A DNA stretch of 29,231 nt, from IMG/VR virus record IMGVR_UViG_3300048034_001033, positions 1 to 29,231 of that record, one strand, 5' to 3'. This DNA is from a virus. Positions 7,594-17,572 of the stretch are shown piece by piece (position 1 is the first letter of the stretch; every line of letters begins with the position of its first letter). A model generated the notes under the pieces. It did no database searches. It saw only the letters and a program-made list of their open reading frames with translations, and had not been told where the DNA came from. The position numbers were made by a program, and so were the translations under genes.

Positions 7594-8889
7594 ATGGGGT
7601 TAAAAGATAGATTTCGAATTGATGAACTTGTTAAAAAAGGTTCTAAAGCAATTCCTCGTGATGAACGAGGTGGAATCCGAGTGCGCAAAAGAGATGGTAA
7701 AGCTTTACCACCGGGATACTATTTCAAAGAGGGTTCTAAATATCCAGTAAAATTACCAGAGAAATTTATACCATATGGTAAAAAGCCAATCAAATCTCCA
7801 AACGATACAAAAAAATTCAAAGCTGATTTTGTAGATACATTGCCTCCACTAAAGAGTCTTGCGGATTTAGAAGCTCAAAAATCATTTGGGGGAGAAACAT
7901 CTGGTTTCATTGAAAAACCTAATTATGATGAAAGTGAACTTAAAAAGGCAATTGATGTAAAAGTTGATGAGTTAATAAAACCCAAAAAAGTTCAAAGAGG
8001 TGATTTTATTCCTAAACCAAGATATACTAGTTTAGAAAAAAAGTATGAAGAGGCACAAAAACAAATAAAGACAATAACCTCACAACGAGATAATGCGTTA
8101 TCTAGTATTGCTTCACTTGAGGGGGAGATATCATCTTTACAATCACAACTTGATTCATGCCAAGCTCAACTTGATGCACAGATTATAGAAACCGAAAAAG
8201 CAACCGATAGATATAGTGATTTACTAAAAGATTTTCAGACTTCTTTAATAAAGGGTACAAAGGAAGGTATTGAACGAGCATCTTTATCTGCACAAGCTCA
8301 AGGGTTACAAGCACAAAAAGAAACCTTACAAGCACAATTAGCATCACAACAAGATATTGTAAAATCGTTACAAAATCAACAAGAGATACAACAACAAGTT
8401 GCCGAACAACAACAAGAAGCAGCGGAACAACAAGTTGAGGCAGCTAAACAAACAAGTTTATTGGGGTTAGTTGAGGATAAAGGACAATACCAAGTTAAGG
8501 GTACAGTTGGTTGGGCACTTCATCCATCAAGTAAAAATAGAAAACCAGAACAAGCTGCTAGATGGGATGATAGAAAGAAAGGTGATAGGGGAAGATTAAC
8601 TGGTCTTAAATATGATTGGTATAACTTAGGTGAAGAAGCAGTCACACTTAGCGTAACGGAAACTGTAATTAAAAACAAAAAATGGTTAACAGGTGTTCCT
8701 AGTTCACTTACTATTCCTGCAAGTCCTGATGGTGGTTCAACACCTGGTAAGAAAACAGTTACTTTTGCTAGGGGAAGTATTGGTAAGGGAACTTATGAAA
8801 CAGAAATAGAATGGACAAACACAACCACTAATGAGAAATTTAAAATGAAAACTCGTTATTGGCAAGCAAGAAGTAGGAGAAGAACCTAA
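7594..8889 (+). CDS. Structural protein with long central coiled coil and C-terminal beta domain
   Basis: The product is 431 residues with no recognised family. The N-terminus (1-110) is basic and proline-rich (GKALPPGYYFKEGSKYPVKL). A long coiled coil covers about 144-288, rich in Gln, Ala and Glu (QLDSCQAQLDAQIIETEKA; QQVAEQQQEAAEQQVEAAKQ). From about 295 there is a compact beta domain with Ig-like strands (EAVTLSVTETVIKNKKWLTG; SLTIPASPDG; TYETEIEWTNTTT), ending in a basic tail (QARSRRRT). A rod with domains at each end suits a fibre or tape-like structural role, but 145 coiled-coil residues are too short for a tail tape measure. It lies one base after the previous stop and six before the next gene. 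Confidence 0.72.
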   Translation: MGLKDRFRIDELVKKGSKAIPRDERGGIRVRKRDGKALPPGYYFKEGSKYPVKLPEKFIPYGKKPIKSPNDTKKFKADFVDTLPPLKSLADLEAQKSFGGETSGFIEKPNYDESELKKAIDVKVDELIKPKKVQRGDFIPKPRYTSLEKKYEEAQKQIKTITSQRDNALSSIASLEGEISSLQSQLDSCQAQLDAQIIETEKATDRYSDLLKDFQTSLIKGTKEGIERASLSAQAQGLQAQKETLQAQLASQQDIVKSLQNQQEIQQQVAEQQQEAAEQQVEAAKQTSLLGLVEDKGQYQVKGTVGWALHPSSKNRKPEQAARWDDRKKGDRGRLTGLKYDWYNLGEEAVTLSVTETVIKNKKWLTGVPSSLTIPASPDGGSTPGKKTVTFARGSIGKGTYETEIEWTNTTTNEKFKMKTRYWQARSRRRT

Positions 8890-8895
8890 TAGATT

Positions 8896-11133
8896 ATGGC
8901 TTTAGAAACATTTAAAGAAATAGTAGAGAGAAAAGGATATCTCGTAGAAAATGAAGATAGAAAAATTTTCGAAAAGGAAATTAAGAAATCTAACTTCGGA
9001 CTTGGTGTGTCTGATATGATTGAATTCATTTTATATGATTCAAATGATAATCAACTACCACAAGGAGAGGATGCAAAACTTGTTAGATATATTCATATAG
9101 ATGATAAAAACATTAATGATTATTTTTTAATAACAAGAAATGAAGAAACTAAAAAGACAAATGATGCATCTGAGTTTATAATTGATTTAGAAAGATTAAT
9201 TAGAGAAGCTGGATATTCTAATGGTATATTCAAGACTCAAATAACATTACTAAACAGAAGAATCGGTTCAGAAGAAGGAGAAACTGATAAATTATGGATA
9301 CATGAAATATCACCAACACGAACCGAAATAAGAGTTGTTCCTTTAAAAAATACAAATAAACCTAATGAAGATTTACTAAGAAGGTATGGGTTATTCACCG
9401 ATGAAGGAAACTTTAGAGATGATACCATTTATTATGTTAGAAACTTTATTGATAGTATTGATATCTTTAAGGTTGTTGATAGCTTTATAAGAAGTAAGGG
9501 TAGAATTCGTGATGGAAGACGATATCAAAAACTAGTTCAACAAGAATTTAAAGTAGGTTCATTTGATAATTTGTTAAATGATATAAAAGCTAGATATCTT
9601 GAGTCTATGGATTATTTCATAGTTGGAAAAGATTGGGATATAACATCAAACACTTATGGTAAATCAATTAATAATCCTGATTTATTAGAATTAACAATTT
9701 CAAAAATAAAAAGAGTAGCAGAAACTGCTATACGAAATTCTGTTGAGTATTATTTACCAAAACGTAAAATACAAAATAGTATTGAATTAACCGCAGATGA
9801 ACAAATTACGTTTGATAAGGTTAAGAAAATATTAAAAACTATTAAAGCAAATCAAAAATTTCCAAGTACCATACCATCTGAAGTAGGAGGTATAGTTAGA
9901 GGTTGTACAGATAAAGAAGCACTTAACTATAATCCACGAGCAAAAGAAAACGATGGTAGTTGTAGATATAAAGAAACAGAAGTAGCAGCTGCTGTTGTAG
10001 AGGGTTGTACTGATAAGAGTGCAGTAAACTATAATCAGTATGCAAATAAAGATGATGGTAGTTGTAAATATCAAGAAGTGGTTGAAGATTTTGCTGATTT
10101 AGGAGGAGGACTTGATACCGATACAGAGGTTGTAGTTGACCCTCCACCACCTCCACCACCAAAACCAGTGTACAAATATACAACAAAAATATACTATGTT
10201 TGGTCAGAAACTGGTTCAATAAATTATACCGATAGAACTGGAGGAAAGGTTGTATCATCTGGTATTGAATACGATGCTCTAAAAATAACTTTTAGAGATG
10301 ATGGACCTCCGAAGTTTGTTAATGATGTAAGAGAAATACCAAAAATAAAAATTACACCACCACTTGTTGTTGAATATAGAGTTCAGAACCAAAGTAGGGT
10401 AACAAGACAAAGACCAGAATTCTTAGAAAGAAAGAGATTTAATGATATTCACCCATTTGGTGATATAGAAGGATATAACAGACGTAACAACCGTTTACAA
10501 AAGTATCCAAATGTAATTGAAGAGTTTGAAGAAATATTTGTGGGTTCTTCTTTATCTTTTTCTTATAAGAATAAGTTAAATCAACAAAAAACAAGTTCTA
10601 CAATAGAACCGAATGATTCGTTAATAATATGTGCAGTTGAAAATTCAATATCAAGTGTACCTGGTCTTAAAGTAACACGAGTAGGAACCTGTGGAGGAAC
10701 ATATCCACAAGTAATTACCGTACCTAAACCAAAATATAAATGTAATAATTCACGAGCGATAAACTTTGGTGAAGTTGGTGTGTGTAAATATGCACCAAAA
10801 CCAGCTGACCCAGTAATACCATTTGTTCCACCAACTCCACCACCACGAAAAAGGTGTCTTGACCCAAATGCAGATAATTATCAGCAATATGGGACTTGTA
10901 CTTATCCAATTTTTGTTGATGTTGTGGATAAACCAATTCAAATAGTTCAAAATACACCACCTAGAATCACTGGTGGAAATTCTGGAGGTTTTGGTGGTTC
11001 AAGAGAAGTTGAGGAGATATTAGATGCAATGGGAGGAAATTTTAATGGAGCAATTGAATTTAATAACGGAAGAAATAACAGAAGTAATAATTCAACGTTG
11101 AGAATGGGTGGGTATAATGCCAACTTCTTCTAA
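8896..11133 (+). CDS. Large tail/baseplate structural protein with cysteine (GCTD...DGSC) modules
   Basis: The product is 745 residues. The N-terminal 200 (VSDMIEFILYDSNDNQLPQG; DYFLITRNEETKKTND; ELDRLIREAGYS-like segment) form a mixed domain that looks like a tail-attachment domain. Two near-identical cysteine modules follow at 336-358 and 370-392, of the form GCTDxxAxNYNxxAxxxDGSCxY. Two degenerate copies lie at about 616-634 and 654-670 (CLDPNADNYQQYGTCTY). Proline runs (PPPPPPPKP near 418; VPPTPPPRKR near 645) separate the domains, and the last 60 residues are Gly/Asn-rich. Each module has two Cys, suggesting a disulphide or a small cysteine-stabilised turn. It is the last gene of the 1182 operon. 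Function beyond virion structure is unknown; an adhesin-like role is possible. Confidence 0.75.
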   Translation: MALETFKEIVERKGYLVENEDRKIFEKEIKKSNFGLGVSDMIEFILYDSNDNQLPQGEDAKLVRYIHIDDKNINDYFLITRNEETKKTNDASEFIIDLERLIREAGYSNGIFKTQITLLNRRIGSEEGETDKLWIHEISPTRTEIRVVPLKNTNKPNEDLLRRYGLFTDEGNFRDDTIYYVRNFIDSIDIFKVVDSFIRSKGRIRDGRRYQKLVQQEFKVGSFDNLLNDIKARYLESMDYFIVGKDWDITSNTYGKSINNPDLLELTISKIKRVAETAIRNSVEYYLPKRKIQNSIELTADEQITFDKVKKILKTIKANQKFPSTIPSEVGGIVRGCTDKEALNYNPRAKENDGSCRYKETEVAAAVVEGCTDKSAVNYNQYANKDDGSCKYQEVVEDFADLGGGLDTDTEVVVDPPPPPPPKPVYKYTTKIYYVWSETGSINYTDRTGGKVVSSGIEYDALKITFRDDGPPKFVNDVREIPKIKITPPLVVEYRVQNQSRVTRQRPEFLERKRFNDIHPFGDIEGYNRRNNRLQKYPNVIEEFEEIFVGSSLSFSYKNKLNQQKTSSTIEPNDSLIICAVENSISSVPGLKVTRVGTCGGTYPQVITVPKPKYKCNNSRAINFGEVGVCKYAPKPADPVIPFVPPTPPPRKRCLDPNADNYQQYGTCTYPIFVDVVDKPIQIVQNTPPRITGGNSGGFGGSREVEEILDAMGGNFNGAIEFNNGRNNRSNNSTLRMGGYNANFF
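9901..10071 (+). repeat. Tandem pair of cysteine modules (GCTDxxAxNYNxxAxxxDGSCxY)
   Basis: Two 23-residue copies lie at bases 9901-9969 and 10003-10071, separated by 11 residues. They share G, C, T, D, A, N, Y, N, A, D, G, S, C and Y at matching positions. The DNA is also similar, with cgatggtagttgta / tgatggtagttgta at the 3' ends. A fifth related copy is in the next gene (CMDSKATNFDRRATYDNGKC, bases 11507-11566). Confidence 0.85.
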
Positions 11134-11158
11134 AAGATACAGGAGAAGATAATAACTA

Positions 11159-11168
11159 TATATTTATA
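11159..11168 (+). promoter_or_regulatory. Proposed phage late promoter (TATATTTATA)
   Basis: The box lies in the 58-base gap after the 745-residue protein gene and 23 bases before the ATG at 11192. It is an exact copy of the ten-base core. It would allow the 1875-residue protein gene to be transcribed separately. Confidence 0.55.
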
Positions 11169-11191
11169 GTAGAAATATTGTTGGGATATAA

Positions 11192-14100
11192 ATGAGAAAC
11201 AGAAGAGAATTTAATTACGATGATTTCAGAGGTTATGAGGATAACTTTGGAAGAACTAATGGGGAAAATCCTTTCGGATATGAACCAGAGGTACTTCGTC
11301 CTATTGGTAACGGTGGAGGCGGAGGTGGAGGTAGAGTATCAAGACCTACTCCACCTATAATTGTACCGAAACGTCCTGTGCCAGAAATAAGTAAACCTCG
11401 TTTCGTAAAACCGATACTTCCACCACCACCACCAATAAAACCTGATTTGCCACCAAATCCAATTATCCCAATAAAAATACCACCTCGTGTTTTTGTAAAA
11501 GGTGGGTGTATGGATTCGAAGGCAACTAACTTTGATAGAAGAGCAACTTACGATAATGGTAAATGTAGATATCCAAAACCAGAGATTAAACCTGTGGTAA
11601 AGGATAAAAATGCACCAGTTACTGTGACCATAGCGAGTGATAGAGGACCAGCTGAAGTTAAAGTAAATGGTAAATCTGTGGGTACAACAAATGGTTCAGG
11701 TGATTTTCATTCCAAAGTTTTAAATTTTACAGAAAAAGAATTACTTAGTAGAAAGACAATAACAGTAGAAAAAGCAGGATTTACATCAAGAGATGAGTGG
11801 AGAATATCTTCTAAACAAAAAACTTTATATAAAGATGTAAAACCAGTTATTGATATTGTACAACCTGATTTACCACCACCAATTCGTACTAACCCACAAC
11901 CAACTAGAGGTAATGTAAGAAATAACACTCCTACAATCACTGCAACTACTGATGGTAGTGGTCAGTTTAGAGATTACATGGATGTGGACTTCCTTGACCC
12001 AATAACTGAACAATTTGGTAGAAAAGGAGAAAATATCAACTTCGGAGGAAACAATCCCTTTGAACGTAATTTTAGGGGAGGAATTAATCCCAATTTTAAT
12101 AGGCTATTAAAAAGAAGAGCTCCTAAACCATCATCTCCAAAAATTAATTTTAACAATCGTCTTGGTATTGAGCCACTATTTTCGAGACCTGTTAAGGGAA
12201 AGTCTTTACCAAAACCAGCACCACCAAAACTATCATTAGGTACAGTTGGATTTAATTATTTCGAAATTGTATTAGAGAGAAAAATAAATGGTAAATGGGT
12301 ACAACAACCGAATTCAAATGCTAAAATTGCAGATGTATCTATAAGACCTAAATCACACGCACTACGATGTGGATTTAGTTTAAGAAAATCATCTGTTGAA
12401 ATTATAGAACCACCTATCATTGAAGAAAGCTATTCAGTTAGCATAATTGGTGATGTACCAACAGATGATACCATTCTTTGGAAAACTAATTATGGACAAG
12501 TTGGGGGTGTATTAGATGATGATGATATTGTAACATTTAAAATTGAAAGACAAGAAGGAGACCCTATACCAAGTATTTCATTTTATGCAAATGGAATAAC
12601 TGATTTTACACATAGGGGAGAATTTCAATATTCATCTAATGGTAAAAAGGTTACTTCAAGAAAGGGATTGGAAACAACAATTCAACTTGTAGGTGGTCAA
12701 ACAGATATACAAGTTCAAGTATTTAAAAATCCTATTGCAAGTGTACCTACACAACCAGCAGTTAAATTAAATAGAAGTAGTGTTAAGTTAAATCTAGCGG
12801 ATAGAAACTCTGTTAAGATATCATATGAGTCAATTGATGCAGATAGTTTATTATATATCCTTGGTAAGAACAAAAAAACAATACCATTACGAGGTACTAT
12901 TACATTATCACCAAGTGATTTTCCCAATGGTGCAGGAAATTATACATTATATGTTCAGCCTGTTTCAAAACGAGGAGGAAGTGGTGAAACTCAAAAGGTA
13001 GTAATTGCAGTAGAAAGTAAAGCATATTTACCTGGTCCAGATATTACTCATATAAACTATCCACAATTAATTAAAGGAGCGGATTTTAAAGGATATGATG
13101 CAGATTTTAATATATCTTGGCAATCTATTAATACGAACTATGTTGAAATATATCTTGATACTCCAAGAAGAGAATCTTTCTTAGGTAAATTCGAACCACA
13201 AGGAGTTTCTCAACTTAATATACAAGATATTATTAGAAAAGGTAGAAGATTTCAAACTTTAAGAAATAATAGAGATTTATTACAATTTAAAATATTACTA
13301 ATTCCTTATAATACAGAAGGTGATTCTAAAACAAAAGGTAAAGTTGAATCAATAAATATTACTTTTGATAAGGGAGATTTAACACTTCGTAGAGGAAGAG
13401 TTGTTGGTGATATAAGAAATGCATTTGTTAGTGAATTTGAAGATAAAGGACTTGATGAACATACATCTCCATTTTTAACACACTATTTGCACCTAGGTGA
13501 TGGTGATAATAGGTTAATTGGTACATGGGGAATCGATGAAACAACATTTTCAGATTTTAGAATTAATCCAGCAACTAACAAAAAGGAATTATATGGTGAG
13601 GTACAGAAATCATTAGTTTTAAAACTATATGACCCATTACCACGAAATATAAATCCTAATGATAAAATTTGGATATCCAAAATACAATCAATTCCATTAA
13701 TTGATAGAATAACAATTACAGATGATATAGTTAACAACTGTACTCCATTAACTCCTAACTTTGAATTAGATGTTACTGATACAATTGGATATCAAATAAT
13801 GGATGATTTAATAACAAGTGGTTCTACCTCATCTACCGATGTTGTAAATCAATTTGTATCATCTAGTAATTTTTCATTAGATAATTTAAATATAGAATTT
13901 GTAAGTCAATCTTCAATAATAAATGAAGTTGGTACTGGACTAATATTAGAACAAACTGGTGATGAAGATTATAATTGGAAAGAGTTTATTAAATATTCAT
14001 CTGCAGATGAGAGAGTTCAAAATTTTTACTATAAAGTAAAATTATTAGAATCATATCAATCTAAATATGATATTGTAAATTCACTAACTTCATCAATTGC

Positions 14101-16819
14101 AACAACTCAAGAAGCTAAAAATATACAATTTAAAATAGGTGAAGTAAGAAGGGGATTTGATTCTTTTGAAAAATATCTATATAACGAATCAGGTTCATTA
14201 ACGTATCCTGGAGCGGGAGAGAATACACTTTCATCATCAGATGACTCATCTACTATAAGTTGGTTTGCTGGAATATTAAACTCAGCTCAATCATTTGATT
14301 ATAATAACACATCTCGATTATCATTTAATTTACCAAAACATATTAAAGATGATGAAAACAATTCTGATTTCATTTTATTCTCTGATATGATTGGACAACA
14401 CTTTGATGTTATATACACACATATCAAAGCAATATCTAAAAGTAATAGAATTGAAAATACACATGAATATGGTATAGATGATACTATGTTATATCATATG
14501 TTAGAATCCTTGGGATGGAATGCCGATATGGGTGTTTCTGGACAAGCACTTTGGGAATATGCATTTGGTAAAGATAAGGATGGTAATAAAACAACTTCCT
14601 TAAGTGGTAAGGATAGACAAAATGAAATATGGAGAAGATTATTAAACAATCTACCATATTTGTATAAACATAAAGGTACAAAACGAGCAATATCCGCAGC
14701 GTTAAGTTGTTATGGTGTTCCTGCTTCATTACTGACTGTGATGGAATTTGGAGGACCTAGTGACCCGGATGGAGATACTCCAACCAAATTCACATATGAT
14801 GATAGAACTGCTTCAATATTACTAAGTGGTTCTGCAGCTATTACTTTACCTTGGAAAGAACACACATCAGTATTTAGTGATGATTATCCTAATGCAGTTG
14901 AACTAAGAATAAACTCGGAACAAAGACAAGACCAAGAGATAGTGAGTACCGATGGGTGGTCATTGAATTTAATCGCAAATACAGGTTCTCTTGCAGAAGT
15001 ACAATTTAAAATTAGTGGAAGTAATACTATACTTTCATCTTCAACTGGAACTGGTTCTTTATTTAATGATGAATATACTCAAATAGTAGTACAAAAAGTA
15101 GTATCTGGTTCATTTGATGTATTTGATGTATATGCACAGGAATCATTTCAAGGAAGAATTAGAACTAAACTTAGTTCAAGTTTAGAAATACGTTCAGGAA
15201 CAAATTCATGGAAGAGTGGTAGTTTACTAACGTTAGGTGGTACTAACTTAACTGCTTCGGTTGATGAGTATAGATTATGGAGAACTCCATTATCACAATC
15301 AAGAATTGATAATCATACATTATTACCAGATGCAGTAGATGGAAATCATATATCTGCATCATCTACTGATTTATTATTTAGAAATGATTATGAGTATCCT
15401 AAAAACAGATACTCAAGTACCTCTATTAAAAACGTATCAATAATACAAACATATGTTACTGAATCGATTGCTTCTAATTTTACAGATATTAGTTCATATC
15501 CATTTCAATATAAATCATATGATAGAGAAGTAACTGCAGTTGTACCATCAACGGGTAATAGTCTTGGAAATAAAGTTAGATTTGAAACACAAACATTAGT
15601 ATCGGATTTAAATTATAGAAGTAGAGCTACTAAAAAATCATTTGACCAATCTCCTGTTGATTCAAACAGATTAGGATTATTTTTCTCTCCAACAAAAGAG
15701 ATAAATATGGATATAATTCGTTCACTTGGTGAGTTTAATATAGATGATTATATTGGAGACCCATCTGATGATTATAAACCAACATACAATAAACTTAATC
15801 AATTAAGAAACTACTACTTTGACCGATATACTTTAAATATTTACGAATATATACAATTAGTTAGATATATTGACCAATCATTATTTAAGATTATATTATC
15901 TTTAATACCTGTTAGAGCACAAACAAGTGAAGGTTTATTAATTGAACCACATATTCTTGAAAGAAGTAAAACAGAATGGAAACCATCAACTGCGGTTAAA
16001 AAAGATTACAAAACTAATATTAATGTAAATGATTTAGTACCAAGTGGCGAAACTAAAAATTACCTAACTGTAATAGATACTAAAAATAGTACCAATCTTT
16101 CGGCAGAATCTAAGGATTTCACTGGAGTTATACCATTAGATACATCTGAAGAATTATCTGCAGATAATATAGGAATAGATAGTACTATATTAACTCACGA
16201 TAATACCGTTTTATCTGGTGAAAATATTGGGTTATCACTTTCGATTAATAATACAGAAATTGGTCAATCACTTAGTGGTGAATTTGAGTCTGATATGTTC
16301 ACACAGATAGGAACAGGACCAGATTCTCTTTCAGTAGCAGGATTTGGATTATTTGGAAATGATGCAAACGCTATCAGAACTAGATTTGATTCTAGTAAAC
16401 AACTTGTAAAAGAAAGAGTAAAAGTATTTTTACTTAAAAAATCATATACAGTTGATATTCCTGAGAACATAACTCAAGATTCATCACAAGGTACACGATT
16501 TGTAACTACAACTAAATTTAAAGAAGTTGTAAATATTTTACCATTTACTGGTTCAGATGGAAATGAATCAGTAGACCCAACTGTAAGTGGGGATATTGTT
16601 GGTGTTACTCCATTAAATGGATATTTCCCAACACATTATAGAAACGTTGGAGATTTAACAAGTGGATTGGAAAATTCATTTTTTAATGGCTCTAAACAAA
16701 CTGCGGCAACTACTTTAGATGGTGGTTCGCCAATTGTTACATTTACTACTAATCCTAATACTCTTAAGGTATCTGATAGTGGAAGGGGAAGTGGAGAACC
16801 AATTTTAGAAGTAGATTAG
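11192..16819 (+). CDS. Giant tail/baseplate structural protein with PEGA-like, gpI-like and LamG-like regions
   Basis: The product is 1875 residues, the largest complete gene here. The N-terminus is Gly- and Pro-rich (to about 100), followed by a cysteine module at 104-127 (CMDSKATNFDRRATYDNGKC). A PEGA-like repeat lies at about 143-210 (PAEVKVNGKSVGTTNGSG). The middle has several beta domains with Ig-like strands. At about 1150-1190, LPYLYKHKGTKRAISAALSC then YGVPASLLTVMEFGG resembles the conserved segment of P2 gpI-type tail proteins. A LamG/concanavalin-like jelly roll covers about 1213-1370, ending DEYRLWRTPLSQ. The remainder includes QLRNYYFDRYTLNIYEYIQL and Ser/Asn-rich repeats. Its place after gp6 is where T4 has gp7 and gp8, so a wedge-periphery or fibre-bearing role is inferred. 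The start has no Shine-Dalgarno. Confidence 0.78.
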   Translation: MRNRREFNYDDFRGYEDNFGRTNGENPFGYEPEVLRPIGNGGGGGGGRVSRPTPPIIVPKRPVPEISKPRFVKPILPPPPPIKPDLPPNPIIPIKIPPRVFVKGGCMDSKATNFDRRATYDNGKCRYPKPEIKPVVKDKNAPVTVTIASDRGPAEVKVNGKSVGTTNGSGDFHSKVLNFTEKELLSRKTITVEKAGFTSRDEWRISSKQKTLYKDVKPVIDIVQPDLPPPIRTNPQPTRGNVRNNTPTITATTDGSGQFRDYMDVDFLDPITEQFGRKGENINFGGNNPFERNFRGGINPNFNRLLKRRAPKPSSPKINFNNRLGIEPLFSRPVKGKSLPKPAPPKLSLGTVGFNYFEIVLERKINGKWVQQPNSNAKIADVSIRPKSHALRCGFSLRKSSVEIIEPPIIEESYSVSIIGDVPTDDTILWKTNYGQVGGVLDDDDIVTFKIERQEGDPIPSISFYANGITDFTHRGEFQYSSNGKKVTSRKGLETTIQLVGGQTDIQVQVFKNPIASVPTQPAVKLNRSSVKLNLADRNSVKISYESIDADSLLYILGKNKKTIPLRGTITLSPSDFPNGAGNYTLYVQPVSKRGGSGETQKVVIAVESKAYLPGPDITHINYPQLIKGADFKGYDADFNISWQSINTNYVEIYLDTPRRESFLGKFEPQGVSQLNIQDIIRKGRRFQTLRNNRDLLQFKILLIPYNTEGDSKTKGKVESINITFDKGDLTLRRGRVVGDIRNAFVSEFEDKGLDEHTSPFLTHYLHLGDGDNRLIGTWGIDETTFSDFRINPATNKKELYGEVQKSLVLKLYDPLPRNINPNDKIWISKIQSIPLIDRITITDDIVNNCTPLTPNFELDVTDTIGYQIMDDLITSGSTSSTDVVNQFVSSSNFSLDNLNIEFVSQSSIINEVGTGLILEQTGDEDYNWKEFIKYSSADERVQNFYYKVKLLESYQSKYDIVNSLTSSIATTQEAKNIQFKIGEVRRGFDSFEKYLYNESGSLTYPGAGENTLSSSDDSSTISWFAGILNSAQSFDYNNTSRLSFNLPKHIKDDENNSDFILFSDMIGQHFDVIYTHIKAISKSNRIENTHEYGIDDTMLYHMLESLGWNADMGVSGQALWEYAFGKDKDGNKTTSLSGKDRQNEIWRRLLNNLPYLYKHKGTKRAISAALSCYGVPASLLTVMEFGGPSDPDGDTPTKFTYDDRTASILLSGSAAITLPWKEHTSVFSDDYPNAVELRINSEQRQDQEIVSTDGWSLNLIANTGSLAEVQFKISGSNTILSSSTGTGSLFNDEYTQIVVQKVVSGSFDVFDVYAQESFQGRIRTKLSSSLEIRSGTNSWKSGSLLTLGGTNLTASVDEYRLWRTPLSQSRIDNHTLLPDAVDGNHISASSTDLLFRNDYEYPKNRYSSTSIKNVSIIQTYVTESIASNFTDISSYPFQYKSYDREVTAVVPSTGNSLGNKVRFETQTLVSDLNYRSRATKKSFDQSPVDSNRLGLFFSPTKEINMDIIRSLGEFNIDDYIGDPSDDYKPTYNKLNQLRNYYFDRYTLNIYEYIQLVRYIDQSLFKIILSLIPVRAQTSEGLLIEPHILERSKTEWKPSTAVKKDYKTNINVNDLVPSGETKNYLTVIDTKNSTNLSAESKDFTGVIPLDTSEELSADNIGIDSTILTHDNTVLSGENIGLSLSINNTEIGQSLSGEFESDMFTQIGTGPDSLSVAGFGLFGNDANAIRTRFDSSKQLVKERVKVFLLKKSYTVDIPENITQDSSQGTRFVTTTKFKEVVNILPFTGSDGNESVDPTVSGDIVGVTPLNGYFPTHYRNVGDLTSGLENSFFNGSKQTAATTLDGGSPIVTFTTNPNTLKVSDSGRGSGEPILEVD

Positions 16820-16840
16820 TAGAAATATTATCTAATTTTT
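16815..16840 (+). terminator. Weak AT-rich hairpin, possible terminator
   Basis: ATTAG (16815-16819) can pair with CTAAT (16832-16836) around a 12-base loop, with five T residues at 16836-16840. It overlaps the stop codon of the giant gene and precedes a late promoter box. The stem is short and lacks the GC core of the other terminators. Confidence 0.25.
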
Positions 16841-16848
16841 AAAATACT

Positions 16849-16859
16849 TATATTTATAT
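16849..16859 (+). promoter_or_regulatory. Proposed phage late promoter (TATATTTATAT)
   Basis: The box is 30 bases before the ATG at 16890, inside a 70-base gap, and matches the copies at 3445 and 20652 over 11 bases. A Shine-Dalgarno (AAGGA, 16876-16880) lies between it and the start. Confidence 0.58.
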
Positions 16860-16889
16860 ATTGAACAACAATAACAAGGAATTTAAATT

Positions 16890-17546
16890 ATGGCTTATTT
16901 AAATAATACAGAAATCACAGTAGATGCGATTCTCACGAAGAAGGGTAGAGAGAAATTAGCAGCTGGTGATGGTTTAAACATCACAAAGTTTGCTTTGGGT
17001 GATGATGAAATAGATTATACCCTTTACGAACCCGCACATCCAAAAGGAAGTGCATATTATGATGCAGCAATTAAAGCTATTCCAATTACAGAAGCTTCAC
17101 CAGATGAAACTCAAGTATTGAGACATAAATTAGTTACCTTACCAAAAGGTACTACAAAAATTCCAAAAGTAGAATTTGGTATCCCTTCGATAGCAGTAAA
17201 TTCAGATTCTGGACAAGTACAGTTATCACCAACAACTTCACCAAGTGGTAATACACAAAGTGGATATACCGTAATACTAGCTAATAAAAATGCAGGTACT
17301 ATCGTTGGTAGTGGTTTAGCAGCTGGAGCAGCAACTACACCATCATTCTTAGGAGATGAAATAACTGCAACTGCAGCTATTGAAACAGGATTAACATTCC
17401 AATTCATACCAAACCCAAGTTTAAGAGGTTCAGTTAAAACAACTATAACTGTTTATGGAAATGAAACGGGTGGTTCACAAACTATTCCAGTAACCGTAAC
17501 AGATTTACGACAAAGAGCTACTGTACGAAATGTATTAGGTTCATAA
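16890..17546 (+). CDS. Conserved phage tail structural protein (AYLNNTEITVDAILTKKGRE type)
   Basis: The product is 218 residues. The opening AYLNNTEITVDAILTKKGRE (2-21), then KFALGDDEIDYTLYEPAHPK and GSAYYDAAIKAIPITEA, is a pattern I recognise from structural proteins of marine T4-like phages. It has no established biochemical role that I know of. The C-terminal 100 residues are beta-rich and Ala/Thr/Gly-rich and may be an Ig-like domain (SVKTTITVYGNETGGSQTIP). An AAGGA ribosome site lies nine bases upstream. It is first in a two-gene unit behind a late promoter and ahead of a strong terminator, consistent with an abundant virion protein. Confidence 0.8.
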   Translation: MAYLNNTEITVDAILTKKGREKLAAGDGLNITKFALGDDEIDYTLYEPAHPKGSAYYDAAIKAIPITEASPDETQVLRHKLVTLPKGTTKIPKVEFGIPSIAVNSDSGQVQLSPTTSPSGNTQSGYTVILANKNAGTIVGSGLAAGAATTPSFLGDEITATAAIETGLTFQFIPNPSLRGSVKTTITVYGNETGGSQTIPVTVTDLRQRATVRNVLGS

Positions 17547-17572
17547 TAAAATAAAACAAAGGAAAATAAAAA

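Noticed and set aside
7594-8889. Coiled-coil protein as tail tape measure
   Set aside because: The coiled coil is about 145 residues, far shorter than needed for a myovirus tail, and the C-terminal beta domain does not fit.
9832-10258. Two overlapping minus-strand frames opposite the 745-residue protein
   Set aside because: They are low-complexity products of the repeated Thr/Asp/Pro codons on the other strand and have no start signals.
11167-16829. 13-base direct repeat TAGTAGAAATATT at 11167 and 16817
   Set aside because: Flanks differ, and exact 13-mers are expected by chance many times in 29 kb of this base composition, so it is not treated as an attachment site or element end.
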